DNA of 64,000 nt from Aspidiotus rigidus (GCA_035079385.1 JAVHKY010000034.1:7130001-7194000), one strand, 5' to 3'. Positions 45,786 through 57,194 are shown, counted from the first letter of the stretch. A program made the numbers and translations. Notes: a model not told the origin generated them from the letters alone.

Positions 45786-45959
45786 ATTTTACTGATTTTA
45801 GACCAAAATCACACTCGTCTCAATACAACCCTGCTAACGAGATTACTGTCTTCATCTTAGTTGAAGACTGGTTTTTCCCATTAAAAATGGTCCAAGTAGG
45901 GTGGTCATTTAATATTACTCACTAGAGACGCTCTCATGGTGTCTATATTGCTCAAAAAT

Positions 45960-46330
45960 TTGTTCTGTCAAAAGAGGTCAATTTGTAGTGGTCTGTTGAT
46001 ATCGCTTGAATAATATAAACTACAACAGACTGGTTTATATCGTCTACAGTGCCCAGAAATCGATCGATTTTTCTCGTCGAAATGGTCTAATTATGGTGGT
46101 CTGTTGACACTGACGAATATTGAATATGAGAAACTACATTTTATGTTGTCGAGATTCTGTAGAAATCGATTGTTTTTTTGGTCAAAAATGGTCAAAATAA
46201 TTATAGTCAATTGCAGAGGAAGTATGTATGACCAATGACTGAGGATAGATCATTTTAAGGTACCTACATCACCTACAAATCGACTAATTTTTTCAGTCAA
46301 AATTTTGTCCAATTTGGTCTAAATGTGGTC
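45960..46330. repeat. Diverged tandem repeat, about 110 bp units
   Basis: GGTGGTCTGTTGA recurs at about 45987 and 46097 with AGAAATCGAT and TTTTTCTCGTCGAAATGGTC style blocks after it. A third weaker unit with AAATCGACTAATTTTTTCAGTCA is at 46275. Confidence 0.55.
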
Positions 46331-46509
46331 TGAATGTGATACGGAAAAGCGGAAGTAAATCGATTGAAAAAGTTGGTCTATTATTATTGGTCACTCACCA
46401 GAGCGATCGCTCGGTCTATTTGTGGTCGATATTTACACAAAATCGACTGCGATATTTAGTCGATCTGGTTTATCAGGAATATCCTTACTGTGTCTTCATC
46501 CGCTACCGA

Positions 46510-46650
46510 AAATTCTGGTTCTCATCTTTTTGATGATGTCTTTATCGGTCTTCGGCCGTCTATTGGAAATTCGCAAGTTTGGTTCCGGGTTTCATCTTTT
46601 TGATGATATCTTCACCGGTCTTCAGCCGTCTATTGGAAATCTGCGAGTCT
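46510..46650. repeat. Tandem duplication of about 75 bp
   Basis: CATCTTTTTGATGATGTCTT, then ATCGGTCTTCGGCCGTCTATTGGAAATTCG is followed by a near-identical second unit (TTTTTGATGATATCTTCACC, then GGTCTTCAGCCGTCTATTGG). Confidence 0.85.
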
Positions 46651-47079
46651 GAGTTGTCCCCCCCCCCCCTGGTCCCAAGAACTTTCGAGTATTTTCTGAC
46701 TTTGTGCAGAATAGTTAGCTTATTATACTCGCGCTAGACCAGGACTGCTCGAACGAGCGGAGCGAGTGAGTCCTCGAAAGGTATAATTCACTTATTATAC
46801 TAGAAAAGAGATCTAAGCTGCGTAATGTCTTTACTGTGCTTTTATCCGCTATTGAAAATCATTTTGTCTTAATCGGTAGCTGGATCAAGCAGCGATGATC
46901 TTTATTTATTTGGCTCCGTCAGAACATTTTTTGTTTTCATCGAGTGTTATTGACGATTGAGAATACGTTGAGGGGATCTACCAAATAAATTTTTAATTCT
47001 TGTAGAAACATTATGAGGTCGAAAGCAAATCGAATTTTCTCGTTGAAATTTGTAAAAATTGCTTTGACTTAATTTTTCC

Positions 47080-47190
47080 AACTCTGAAGTTAATCCCGAA
47101 AAGGTGTTGGAGGAAAGAAAACTGATGCATTAGCGACCCGTACTCACTCCACAATGGAGTCCGGGCGGCTGTACGTCGCGCTATCAGCGA
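47080..47190 (+). repeat. Dispersed repeat, GAAGTTAATCCCGAAA copy 1 of 3
   Basis: TTCCAACTCTGAAGTTAATC, CCGAAAAGGTGTTGGAGG and ATGCATTAGCGACCC parallel 51490-51610 (CCAATCCTGAAGTTATACCC) and 58640-58760. Confidence 0.55.
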
Positions 47191-47199
47191 ATTGGCTCA

Positions 47200-49690
47200 T
47201 GTATTATAATTTTCGCATTATTGAAAACCGTTGAGGAGTGGATGTTATCCCAGTACTTAAAGGTATGTATTCCTAACTAAGACAGTCAAGAATTTGAGGG
47301 CGTAAAGGAACCGAATATCTATAATTAATTTGGCGAAGCTCAATCTCCCTCCGGTTTGAAGTACTCCTTCGTTGATAATTGGCTATGATATCTAGGCATT
47401 TAATTTTCATAATATTTTCCTTCTGAAAGAAGAAAGCCACCCTCAAACTTATATTTAGTTCGTTGATAATTGTCTCTGCTCTTCTTGTTATTCGATGTTC
47501 CTCCCGACGACGAACTTTTCAACGACTACGAAAAATTATAGAAACGCATGCACTCCCCCACGATTACTCACTCGTCTACTTTCAAAGAAGGAGGACGAGT
47601 GTGTTTACGAGTATTGCGGCAGCCGCGTAACGTTTTTAAATGTTATATTGATTTTGTGCGCTGAATTACGTGTCTTTTTTTCTCCTTCAATGGAATGCAC
47701 TTACACAACATACTTCTGCTCATTCACTCCCCTCGTCAATATTTTTGTTTGTCCAGATGTGTATGTGGGGCTGATGATGGGTCGTTTCGCGACGAGAAAA
47801 GCAAAATAGAGGGGACCTTGAACGACCGCGATATTCGTCGTTCGATAGAACTTCGATAATATAACGAGACATTCCGAATTTTCATTTCGCATATATGCGT
47901 TCGGGTGTCGACTAAAATAATTTCGAAATAAGGAATATTTTTTCTTATGAAACTTTCGCAGGATCGTCGAAGGTAATGCTTTTTGACGCAGGAAAAATGT
48001 CGACTACATATAATTTCACGTAATAAGTCCTCAGTTAGCGTGTAGTATACATGGATATTTTTCGTACGTGGTACGAATAGCATGACTGTATCGTATCGCG
48101 AAATCTAATCACTATTTCTGAAATATTTATATTTTCCTTGCGGAGTGAGTAGCATTCGAATGGGAAAATGGTAATGTTCGATGAATTTAATGGGACGATG
48201 TTCAGGTATTTGTAAATCTTTAATGTTTGTAGTTATATCGTCGATATGGTGTATACGATCATGGTTTTTGGAAAAGATTCGAAGAAGAATATAAAAATGA
48301 GTGCCTTGTGAGATAAGGAATATATATTTTTTTAAAGTGACGTTATGGATGGGAGTTATAGAGTGCCCTCTTCGTTAGTGTGTACTTCAAATTTTGAAAG
48401 ATAACATTCTGAATGACAAATGTGTCGAATTTACAGTTAATTTTATTGTCGAGTTGAGTGTTGCGCTGGAAGAGTAATACCAGAGTTGGACTGTGGAAAG
48501 ACAGCAAGCCGTTTTCACTTTTGAAAGTTGGATTTTTGACTGACGTCCATCCTAAAGATATGTTTCGATGGTAGAGTAGTTTTGTGCACTCAGGTTTTTA
48601 AAACAATTCCTCGAAGGCTTAGGTAATTTTTTCTTTCTTAAATACAAGTGCTTCTACGTTGAAAAACTTTTCATAGCACCCGATAATAAATCTGCGTTAA
48701 ATAACCTGTATGATTTATGGTGCATGAGAGAATATACGTCGTCATCTCATATTGCCTAGGTAAACATAAAATTATTAAGACCAAAGAAGTTGATTTATTT
48801 ATGGTGAAACTGTGTACTCAGACACATCTTCCTTTACCCTAATTATGAAACTCACGCAAGAAGGCCGTGCGTCATAGGCCCAAGAGAACAGATGTGATCG
48901 AGGAAGGGAACTCTACTTCACGTAAAATATCGAAAAATGAACAATATCGAGGGTACTGAAGCATTATAATTATTTTGTACTGGTCCTTGACGTTACTAAA
49001 CTGGGTAACTTCTCTCGATTTTCCAATTAGGTTGTGGAAGTCGAAACAAGGTGTTGAACGATGGTGAGTTTTCTTTATCCTATTAATGAACTAAAACTTT
49101 CAATCCTTCGCACGAGTTGTTTTACGGTCCTAGAAATATTTTTGAAGTCGAATGAAAGTCTCTCCTGTTTCACGTCAGTAGTCATAATTTTTGTTGTTAT
49201 TTTAATCTGGCTCGTTCGCACTCGTTTCCTTTTCATTCTCGATACTATTCTTCTTCAGCTATTATGGAGTCGCAGAAAATTCAAATTCCGTACGTCGCGA
49301 CAAAATACAAAAGATTGTATTAAAATGGCGCATAATTACTTCCGAATCAAATACCAACCATAAGCGTAAACTTTAATTAGTCGTGTGCGCTTCGTGCCAA
49401 CAGATTATTAAAACCTATCATTCGCGCCCGGCTTTTTGTGAAATTTCAAGAGCATTCAGTCGCGTATCGGCCCACTTGTCGTTTTCTGTCTTTACAAATC
49501 CTCATCTTGAAATGTAGAGAATAAAAGAAAGTTTGTCCCATGCACAGATCATACAGTTTGGCCTAAAAAGTTGACTCAAATTTATTTAAGCAGCAAAGGC
49601 GTCACTAGCGAGTGCATATAGGCTAAATACAAGAAGATAAGGGAGGGGGGCTGGGCAAGACAGTTATGATTTATTTTATAGGAAAAAGCC
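47200..49690. other. Unassigned stretch
   Basis: Several short frames, none with a domain. A possible 30-base exon at 49031-49061 (acceptor TTCCAATTAG, donor ATG|GTGAGT) could not be linked to any other exon. The GC content suggests possible regulatory sequence near 47490-47700, without firm motifs. Confidence 0.35.
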
Positions 49691-49704
49691 TTGATGGAAG
49701 AAAG

Positions 49705-51260
49705 TTAGGCTAGCGTTGATTGATAAGAAGGATAAATCATCTGGTTTACCATCCTCTCATCGACCACTTTGTCTGTTGGGGAAACTCCTGGAAAGGTATC
49801 TAAAGGAAAGAGATATAATCTCTAGTAGTCAGTACGGTTTTCAAACTGGACGCTGTACATCAGATGCTGGGATCCGGCTGAAGAGGATAGCCGAGTCAGT
49901 TTTGCGCAGCCGTCAGCCTCGACATAAGGAATGCGTTCAATTCAATTCCATGAAAGACGATATTGGAAGCTCTTGTGGACGCAGAAGTGTCCGCATACCT
50001 GCTCAGGATGATAAGCAGCTATCTTAGCTATCGTGAAATCCAAGCAGAGACGTCTGCTGGTAGAGTAAAGCGCTCTCTTACTTGTGGGGTGCCGCAGGGG
50101 TCGACCCTCGGGTCGCTTTTGTGGTGCGTTGCATTTAACGGGATATATAAGGTAATGCTGTCACCGGGTGTGGAGCTCATCTGCTGTGCGGATGACACCC
50201 TGGTGGTATGCACTGCCGAAGCGGTGGAAAGCAGGGTAAACCGGGCTCTAGAAATAGTGATGCGTTGGATTGAATCGGCTGGACTCGAACTTGCAGTTAG
50301 TAAGACGGTGGCCATTTCATTCACGATCCGTGGGGAGTTCAGTCTACTCACCTATCGTCTGCAAGGTGTGGAAATAGAAACCAAGAAGCGAATGAAATAC
50401 CTGGGCATCTGGTTTGACTCAACGCTGAGCTTCAGGCACCATTTCCTGATGGCAAGGGAAAAGGTGGGCAGGGTAGTAGGATACCTAAGCCGCTTAATGA
50501 GGTACCTAAGACGACCGAGAGAAGCAAGAAGAAGGATCATGATGAGCACCGCCTTGTCGATCCTCCTACATGATGCGACAGTACGGGCCGACTCCATGAA
50601 GATACCATACAGAAGAAGAAAAATGGTAAAGATTCAACTAATAGCTGCGCTGAGGTGTGTTAGTGCCTACCACGCTGTCTCGAAGGAGGCTCTTTGCCTA
50701 TTAGCACGTTTACCACCAATCGATCTCCTTGCTGAGGAGAAAGCGGTGGTGTTCAGAGCAAAGAAGAAGACGACGACCAACCAAGAGGCTTTGCGGGTCA
50801 AACAGGAGGCCAGGCGCTCCTTGCTTGTAAAATCGAAAGCGAGAATTTCCCAGATCGAGCTGGGTACATGTACAACCCGTGTGTTAATGCACGACCTTGA
50901 TGAGTGGATGAACCGACACCATGGTCAGCTGACTTCCACCTGACGCAGGTGTTAAGTGGCCATGGCTGCTTCAACAAGTACCTGCACGAGAAGTTCAGGA
51001 AAGTTGAGCAGGCGATCGTGTTCGCACTCTAACCAATGGCGGGATGATAAACCACAGCACACCTGATTTAAGTGTGAGGCGTGGAGGTGTGAGCGGGACA
51101 AGCTTAGTCAGTCTCTTCAAGAGATCGTGGTAGATGAAGCGCTTCCCCCGAGGAGCCTGGTATCCACCATGCTAGGTTCCAAAGACGCATGGAACCAGGT
51201 GTCTGCATTTGCGGCCACTGTCATGAAGAAGGAGATAGACCGGGAATGGAATAGGCAAAT
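49705..51260 (+). mobile_element. 5'-truncated R1-type non-LTR retrotransposon
   Basis: Similarity begins in the RT fingers (IDKKDKSSGLPSSHRPLCLL) and runs past the end of the RT to a C-terminal region with FHLTQVLSGHGCFNKYLHEKF and ML...W near 51175-51220, the usual end of R1-family ORF2. Missing are ORF1 and the endonuclease. Frameshifts occur near 49960 and 50940. No poly(A) tract is obvious at the 3' end. Confidence 0.85.
49963..50943 (+). pseudogene. R1-type reverse transcriptase, main block
   Basis: A 326-residue frame carries GVPQGSTLGSLLW (residues 42-54), the catalytic block CCADDTLVVCT (74-84; Phe/Tyr-Ala-Asp-Asp is usual) and SAGLELAVSKTVAISF. These are followed by KYLGIWFDSTLSFRHHF and the thumb region, with RCVSAYHAVSKEALCLLA and PIDLLAEE as in R1 elements. 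The N-terminal RT part is in another frame at 49716-49960 (SQYGFQTGRCTSDA). The main block is long and open, so decay is moderate. It is about as related to the 32.3-34.4 kb element as members of the same lineage (shared SLSFRHHF, GLPSS). Confidence 0.85.
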
Positions 51261-52035
51261 GTAGAACCACGCTATGGCCTTCTCGAGACCCGTTTACCAT
51301 CAACATCAAGATTTGCAGGAAGAAGAGGAAGATCATCCTTGAAGAAAGAAGTAGTTGAAGAAACTCCAACAGCGATCTACTATGTGTAATATGGTGGAGT
51401 TGTTGTTGTGTGTGTGTTCTTATGATTTTTGCTGTTCCGTGGGTCACTGCAGCTGGGCGGTTTCCAAAACAGCTTGGCGGTTGCCGAGGATATTTTTCCA
51501 ATCCTGAAGTTATACCCGAAAGGATCGATTTCGTTGTTGGAGAAGACAAAATTAAATGCATACGCAACCCGCACCTACTTCTCCATGGTGACGGGCGGTG
51601 CTGGCAAATGCGACCCAAGCGATAGCAAGAGACCTTGTCGGGAAGCTATGCTTAGAAAATGGCCACCTCCAACCTTCGAAACGACATCATTGACCTTGAC
51701 CTTATTTAGAGACTTGGAAGAAGAGAGAGTGGTCGTCCTGTGAACTTTCAAGCCAATGAAATTTCTCTTCTGGGCTCAAAATCTAGGCCACAACTATCAT
51801 AAGCAAGGACTAGATGAGGTTTTACTGGATGACTCTTCTAGTTGAGACTCTCTTTCTCGCTTGTTCAAAGGTTAATTGATTGAAGAAGGAAAGATTGAAA
51901 TCAATCAATGTAATTTACTACCGCACAAGAAATTTTAATTCATAAGTACGTACGAATCGAACAAATGACGAGGTCAAGAAAAATCTTGAAAATTACAGAT
52001 CGTCGCCCAAACAGGTCACAAATTTTATATTACCA
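51261..52035. other. Intergenic stretch with dispersed repeat copy 2
   Basis: Sequence 51440-51610 belongs to the three-copy dispersed repeat (AATCCTGAAGTTATACCCGA, GGATCGATTTCGTTGTTGGA, then GACGGGCGGTGCTGGCA). No gene is seen. Confidence 0.5.
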
Positions 52036-52038
52036 TAT

Positions 52039-52749
52039 TTGAGGTATATTACAGTAAAAATAGGCCCTGGCGTTAATGTCCAAGAAAAATGTGCCGAGAT
52101 GGTCCGAAACACTCCCCTCCCCAGCGTAAATAATGCTGGGAGTGAATTGATTAAGGGCCTGAAGAGGAAGATTAGGGAGGCTGGGTTAATTGTCACAAAA
52201 GCTGACAAAGGGAATGCCGTGGTGGTCATGGAGAAGTCTTCTTACACTTCCAAGGTCCACGATGTGCTCAGCCAATGCGGGGCCCAGGAAAATGCCCAGT
52301 CCAACTTTCCCAACTTTGTAAAAGAGGTTAGGTTTCTCGTTAATAATAGTAAATTCGTCATTAAGAAACCTCTACCCAAAAAAGCCATTTTGGAACCTAA
52401 CCCCGTTCCTCCCCTCCTTTACGGGCTACCAAAAGTTCATAAGGAAGGAGTACCTATACGACCCGTGGTCTCTTTTGTCGCCTCTCCGACCTACTCCCTT
52501 GCAAAATTTCTCGATCGCTGGTTCAAGTCTAGAGAGGAGTTCGAGCCTTCCCATTCCGTATTGAATTCATGTACCCTCGCTAACAACCTGATGGATGTTT
52601 CCCTCCCTCAAGGCGTAACTTTATGTTCCTTCAGCGTGATGGGGTTATTTCCCAATATCCCAAAGGCTGCTACTATGCAGCGGATGGGTGAGTTGCTTGT
52701 AAAATCTGGTGTCCCGCATGAGGAAGTGGCGAATTCTTTGACCTATTGA
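52039..52749 (+). pseudogene. Penelope-like RT, N-terminal half
   Basis: A 236-residue frame with TKADKGNAVVVMEKSSY, a motif conserved before the Penelope RT core, then YGLPKVHKEGVPIRPVVSFV (RT motif 1-2 region) and LFPNIPKAA (motif A equivalent, whose first catalytic Asp would lie in CSFDVVGLFPNIP). Here it reads CSFSVMGLFPNIP, so the Asp is Ser. The frame ends at a stop after ANSLTY and resumes in the overlapping downstream frame. Telomerase-like RTs of this class normally act with a GIY-YIG nuclease. Confidence 0.85.
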
Positions 52750-53564
52750 GAGTCTGTTGGCTCCCGAACTTTTGTAAATTTAATGATAAATTCTACGAGT
52801 TCCCTGAGGAAGTGGGGATCCTTATTGGTTCTCCTCTGGGTTCTCTGAAATTTGAGGTCGACCTGTTCTCTTCAGGCCAGGTGTTTGTGAGTCGTATACA
52901 CTATTGGTACAGGTACGTTGACGACGTTTTGTGTGCGTGGACCGGTCCAACAGAACTTCTTAGCGAGTTTCTTCATTATTTAAACCTCCTTTATCCTTCC
53001 ATAAAATTTACAATGGAAGTTGGTGGCTCTGTTATAAACATTTTGGACTTGTCTATTTCCGTCACTGACGGCGTCCACCAATTTGGTATTTACAGGAAAA
53101 ATACTTCGACCGATATTACTATGCACGTGTCGTCATTCGTACCTGTTGCCCACAAAGTTGCTACGTTTAATAGCCTAATACATCGCTTGACTCATATCCC
53201 ATTGAGTCAAGCCACTTTCCAGAAAGAATTAGTGATTATAAAGCACCTGGCTAGAGTCAACCAGGTCAGGGTTGATGTTGACCTTATGGTTCGTAGGAGG
53301 CTCACAAGGAAATGCCTTGACTCTCCGACCTCCCTCCCCCGGGATTTACGCCAAGGTGGTAGGAAACGGTGGATTAAGCTTCCGCTTCTGGGCAAGTTTT
53401 CATCGGAGTTGGGCCGTATCCTCCGCCCCTTCGGTTTTCGGCCGGCTTTCTATAATGTCAACACGGTTAAGAGCCTTTTCGTCAGACCAAAGGACCCTAT
53501 CCCAGTGGCTGAAAGGGAGGGGTTTGTAGGGTGGCTTGTTGAGATTGCCCTAGCGTCTGTATAG
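52746..53564 (+). pseudogene. Penelope-like RT, C-terminal half
   Basis: A 272-residue frame carries GILIGSPLGSL, the catalytic RYVDDVLC and the linker HLARVNQVRVDVDLMVRRRL. It runs to RPKDPIPVAEREG, where the GIY-YIG domain should start. A shift then occurs: the nuclease continues in another frame as GVCRVAC, stop, DCPSVCIGMTSRQLQIRFDE. In that stretch GIY reads GVC and YIG reads CIG, so the metal-binding tyrosines are lost. Confidence 0.85.
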
Positions 53565-53677
53565 GAATGACCAGCCGTCAGCTCCAAATTAGATTTGACG
53601 AACATAAAAAAGCTTGGAGGTTGATGTCGCTTGTTCTTGTTGGTGCTGGGTTGAGTCGCTTTCCACACTTCTAGAAT

Positions 53678-53698
53678 GGCTGATTAGCCGAAAGCGCT
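53678..53698 (+). other. Penelope-like element 3' hairpin motif, copy A
   Basis: GGCT-GATT-AGCC followed by GAAAGCGCT. The same site in the other copies reads GGTT-GTTT-AACC (56998-57009) and, on the minus strand, GGTT-TATT-AACC (28680-28669). The stem is kept by paired changes. Confidence 0.65.
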
Positions 53699-53799
53699 CG
53701 TGTTTTCAATTATCGTGCGGTCTTTTACATTTTTCGAGTATCCTCGTCATTAGGGATGACCGTAATTTCATACAAAAATGTATTGATTCTATATGAAAA

Positions 53800-55950
53800 G
53801 TCTTTGCGGATTTAGTATTTCTCGCTCCTTGATTTCATGAGAAAACACCGAACAAACCTCAAAATTCTGTCAGAACGACTTAATTTTTTAAAATTTTCTC
53901 GGTCGATCAAAATTACCCTACAAGTTATACCGCCGTCATGACAGATTATCTGAGTCTATCTTTTTGGAGCTTTGTACCTTTTTGGAACACCAACCGATTT
54001 GAGCCTTCGAAACATGCGAGGCTAAACAATTTTATGCATTATCACCTTTGCAACGCAATAAAAGTCAAACTTTCAAAGAAACGAAAGGTGAATGACAATT
54101 ATCATGACATTGACCACTTTTTTATCGCTAAAATACACATATGATAATTACCGCACCTTTTGCACGTGAGGGTTGCGTGCAAGTACAGGACCACGTAAAT
54201 ATAAATAAGAAGATCGGACGGGAAGAGAGTACTGCCCTCAAATTCCTCGATTATCCTTCATCGCCCGACGACAGGCATGAGTACGCGTGTGCTCCTCGTT
54301 GTTTATACTGCACCACCCCTATCTTCGAAATACTATTGTTCAATATTTACAATGGAATAAGAACAGATCGAGTGTGAAAGTGAAGAAGAAAGAAAAACAT
54401 CATCAGATCCCGAGTAAGTTTTGAGAAGTTTCGACTTCGTCAATAGCGTGTCGGTGTGTTATCGTCGCCTCTTCTCCGTTCTCCGTTAGATTTGTCGTGT
54501 TGTCGGAACTTTCTTATTGTTTAATGGAGTAGTCGTATAAACGTTGGTAATTTGTTCCCTTGTTCGGTACGAATTTTATGTGGAGGTGATGATATTATCA
54601 CCGGCGGGAAAATAGTTTTACATTAGACGAGAGTATGGCAGAAAAGAGCGTTAATCGACGACGAGTGGTAAAGAGATAAAGTACCTGGCGAGCGTGAAAA
54701 CGTTTTTGGTAGAATTAAGAGGGGAGTATCAGTTGCGTGGTAGAGTTAGAGAAATGTCAACCAAATGGCAGGGTAACTAATCTACTCAAATTTAGTCGAC
54801 AATAGCTTCGTTGTTGGGATATAGTGAGAAAGCTTCGCGTGACAAAACTTCACAATTATCGCTGATAAGGGAGGGTTCTTTTATAATCCGAGTGATTATT
54901 GTGAATCGTGTTCGGAAAAATTTGGACTCGATATTTAACGTACTCTGTCTTGTTAATCGAAACGCCAATAAAACGTCACACTGTGTGAAGAGTCGTACCG
55001 TTTGCTTCTTTGCAAATGATTGTAAATTTTTATTCCGGAGAGATAAAAAGACGAACGCAATTTCTCTGGTCGGTGTTTCATATCCGGGTTTTTCTCTTTG
55101 TTTTCACTTCTCCTCTTTTCACGAGCTAGTCGCATAGAATCTGATTCAATTTAGAAAGCAGTATTAAGTAGATAAAAGCACGGCTCTTGATCAGTTACCC
55201 TTGATACTTTGTTCAACTTGAACATCAGAATCGTCCATAATTTCCTTGATTTTGCCTTGATTTGAAAATCCAGATGTTCGCTGTGATGACACTGTTGGAC
55301 TATGAATGTTCAGTCGTCGTATATCCTGCCTGCAACTAGGGAGCCCATAAGGAATCTGTCATGGCCGAAGGGGTTGAATTGGACTCACCAGATGTGTCTA
55401 ACAGTCGCTTTCTGTTTCTTCTTTCATGTTGAAGTGTAATCCACGTTTACTTCCAGTGATCTGGCGTCCTCCATACGTTTGACCATCCCGTCTATCTGCA
55501 GGCTTTGACTTCTTGGATTGTTGAACTTAGTCTTGGTAGGTCTTGAGTTCCAAAAATCAAATCAGTAAATGGGCGGGCTTACGTGTAAATCGTGGACTGG
55601 TTTTAGTATTTGTGCGCGAAATAACTTAGAAGTAGCAATGTCATGCGAAACGCTTTGCTAATCAGGAACAAGGTTAGTACTGGACCAAGACTTGTTCGCT
55701 AAAGCGTGTGAAATTGCGTGGAATCATCAAGACAGACCCCTCAATTTTGGTGATGGGAATTTCCCATGAAATTTGTGTTGTGCTGTCAATTACTGGAAAA
55801 CTTTTTGGAGATGCTGGCCTCAAGAGACCTGGTGATTGAATCCAAATCGATAGCAGAGGGTTAAATCAATAAATTTCTAGAGGGAAGACACTACAATCGA
55901 GGGGTGCGACTGTATAAATTAATCTATGAAAGTTGTATGAGAACAATTTG
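53800..55950. other. Unassigned stretch, possible host promoter or first exon
   Basis: Frames at 54141-54377 and 54811-55137 show no domain. A donor-like CCCGA|GTAAGTTTT lies at about 54412 after a purine-rich stretch, and 54430-54560 is locally GC-rich, so a noncoding first exon is conceivable. No coding exon was found. Confidence 0.3.
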
Positions 55951-56944
55951 GTCGAGTTTTATTAATCATATTCACTACTGGCACAGGTACGTTGATGACG
56001 TTCTATGTACCTGGACTGGTCACCCAGATCTCCTTGGTGAGTTTCTGAGGTATCTCAATTCCTGGTACCCTTCCATCAAATTTACGTTGGAAATAGGGGT
56101 ATTTTCCATTAACTTTTTGGATTTATCGATCTCTATTGTAGACGGTATCCACAAGTTTAGAATTTACAGGAAAGATACTACGACCGATGTTTTAGTCCAC
56201 GGTGGTTCGTTCGGTCCTGTTGCTCATAAGATGGCTGCTTTTCATAGCCTAGTTCACAGACTGACTCGTATTCCGTTGAGTCAATCTGCTTATAAGAAAG
56301 AATTACTTACTATAAAACACCTGGCTAGAGTGAATGGAGTCAATGTCGACGTCGACGTGATGGTTCGGAGGAAAGTTACGAGGAGCCTTCTTGATTCCAC
56401 CACCTCCCTCCCCCGAGACACGATCCGTGATCGCCGTTTGCGTTGGATCAGTCTCCCTTTCCTGGGGAATTTCTCCCAGCAATTGGGTCGGGCCCTTCGC
56501 CCGTTTGGTTTCAGACCCGCGTTTTACGACCATACCACAGTTAAGAGGTTGTTTGTGAGACTGAAGGATCCCATACCGGTTGATGAGAGGAGTGGTGTTT
56601 ATAACATGGAATGTGGGGATTGTGGAGGCTTTTATATTGGTGAGACCAGCCGCCAAATGAAAGTTAGAGTAGCTGAGCACCTGAAGTCTTGGAAGAAGGG
56701 ACGCTTAGGGGAGTCAGCTTTCGCTGATCATTTGATTAACAGTGGCCACAGTTTCCGCGAGGGATCCGAAAAGCTCCTCCATAAGGAGAATTCCTACCGT
56801 AAGCGTATCGCCCTCGAGAATATAGAGATAATGCGTCACCTCAACACTGACGGTATCACTATACTCAACTCATACATTCCGGAAGATGGCTTGATCGAAC
56901 AGGTTTATGATTCACACCGTGATTTCTCGTTCGGACGATCTTAA
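55904..56944 (+). CDS. Penelope-like RT C-terminus plus GIY-YIG endonuclease
   Basis: 346 residues as read, of which about the first 20 precede the element. RYVDD (residues 28-32) is the RT active site. After a linker the nuclease domain starts with GVY (231-233), CxxC at 237/240, YIG (244-246), TSRQMKVRVAEH with the conserved Arg, and FADHLINSGHSF (about 273-284). The end is DFSFGRS. The CxxC between GVY and YIG is typical of endonuclease-containing Penelope-like elements. All visible nuclease motifs are intact, but the RT is missing its N-terminal two thirds, so the copy cannot move on its own. The initiator Met shown is outside the element. Confidence 0.9.
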   Translation: MRLYKLIYESCMRTIWSSFINHIHYWHRYVDDVLCTWTGHPDLLGEFLRYLNSWYPSIKFTLEIGVFSINFLDLSISIVDGIHKFRIYRKDTTTDVLVHGGSFGPVAHKMAAFHSLVHRLTRIPLSQSAYKKELLTIKHLARVNGVNVDVDVMVRRKVTRSLLDSTTSLPRDTIRDRRLRWISLPFLGNFSQQLGRALRPFGFRPAFYDHTTVKRLFVRLKDPIPVDERSGVYNMECGDCGGFYIGETSRQMKVRVAEHLKSWKKGRLGESAFADHLINSGHSFREGSEKLLHKENSYRKRIALENIEIMRHLNTDGITILNSYIPEDGLIEQVYDSHRDFSFGRS

Positions 56945-57060
56945 TACCTCTTCCTTCTCATTCGTTCGTCAGTTGCTTTCATTTCAGGTCTGAAGATGGT
57001 TGTTTAACCGAAAGCGCTCCCTTCGTTTTTATTTTCTGCGGTTTGCATTTGTTTACTCTC
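55950..57060 (+). mobile_element. Penelope-like element copy 3, intact from RT motif C to 3' end
   Basis: Truncated at its 5' side just before HYWHRYVDD (about 55965). Downstream, one open frame reaches its natural stop at 56942, then the 3' UTR with CTGAAGATGGTTGTTTAACC and GAAAGCGCTC. The open frame and good match to copy 1 show it to be the youngest or best preserved of the three copies. Confidence 0.9.
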
Positions 57061-57194
57061 CCTTTAGAGTATTCGTTTTTTCGTTTATTTTAAAGGATGG
57101 TTAGAAGAATCATTCTTATTTTTATCCTGAATTTGAATCATGTATATCAGCAGTCTCATTCCAATGACCAATTCCGAGTCTTATTAGTCGTTAA

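Larger units (their letters stand above)
52036..53700 (+). mobile_element. Penelope-like element copy 2
   Basis: The longest 5' extent of the three copies. It includes an N-terminal region (VTKADKGNAVVVM), RT motifs LLYGLPKVHKEGVPIRPVVS, CSFSVMGLFPNIP, VGILIGSPLGSL and YWYRYVDDVLCAW, the linker, and the start of the GIY-YIG domain near 53520-53610. The body after HKKAW is deleted and the sequence jumps to the 3' UTR hairpin at 53678. One stop at 52747, one frameshift near 53520 and one TGA in the endonuclease make it inactive. Confidence 0.9.

Noticed and set aside
44880..45790. AT-rich segment as bacterial endosymbiont DNA
   Set aside because: TGA must be read as Trp to obtain the cox1 and cob motifs, which fits invertebrate mitochondria, not a standard-code symbiont.
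50028..50597. Minus-strand frames opposite the R1-type RT
   Set aside because: Antisense shadows of a long coding block.
57000..57030. Functional hammerhead ribozyme at the Penelope-like 3' end
   Set aside because: CUGAAGA and GAAA are present, but an extra base precedes stem II and no stem III partner for GCGCTC is visible nearby. Kept only as a structural observation.
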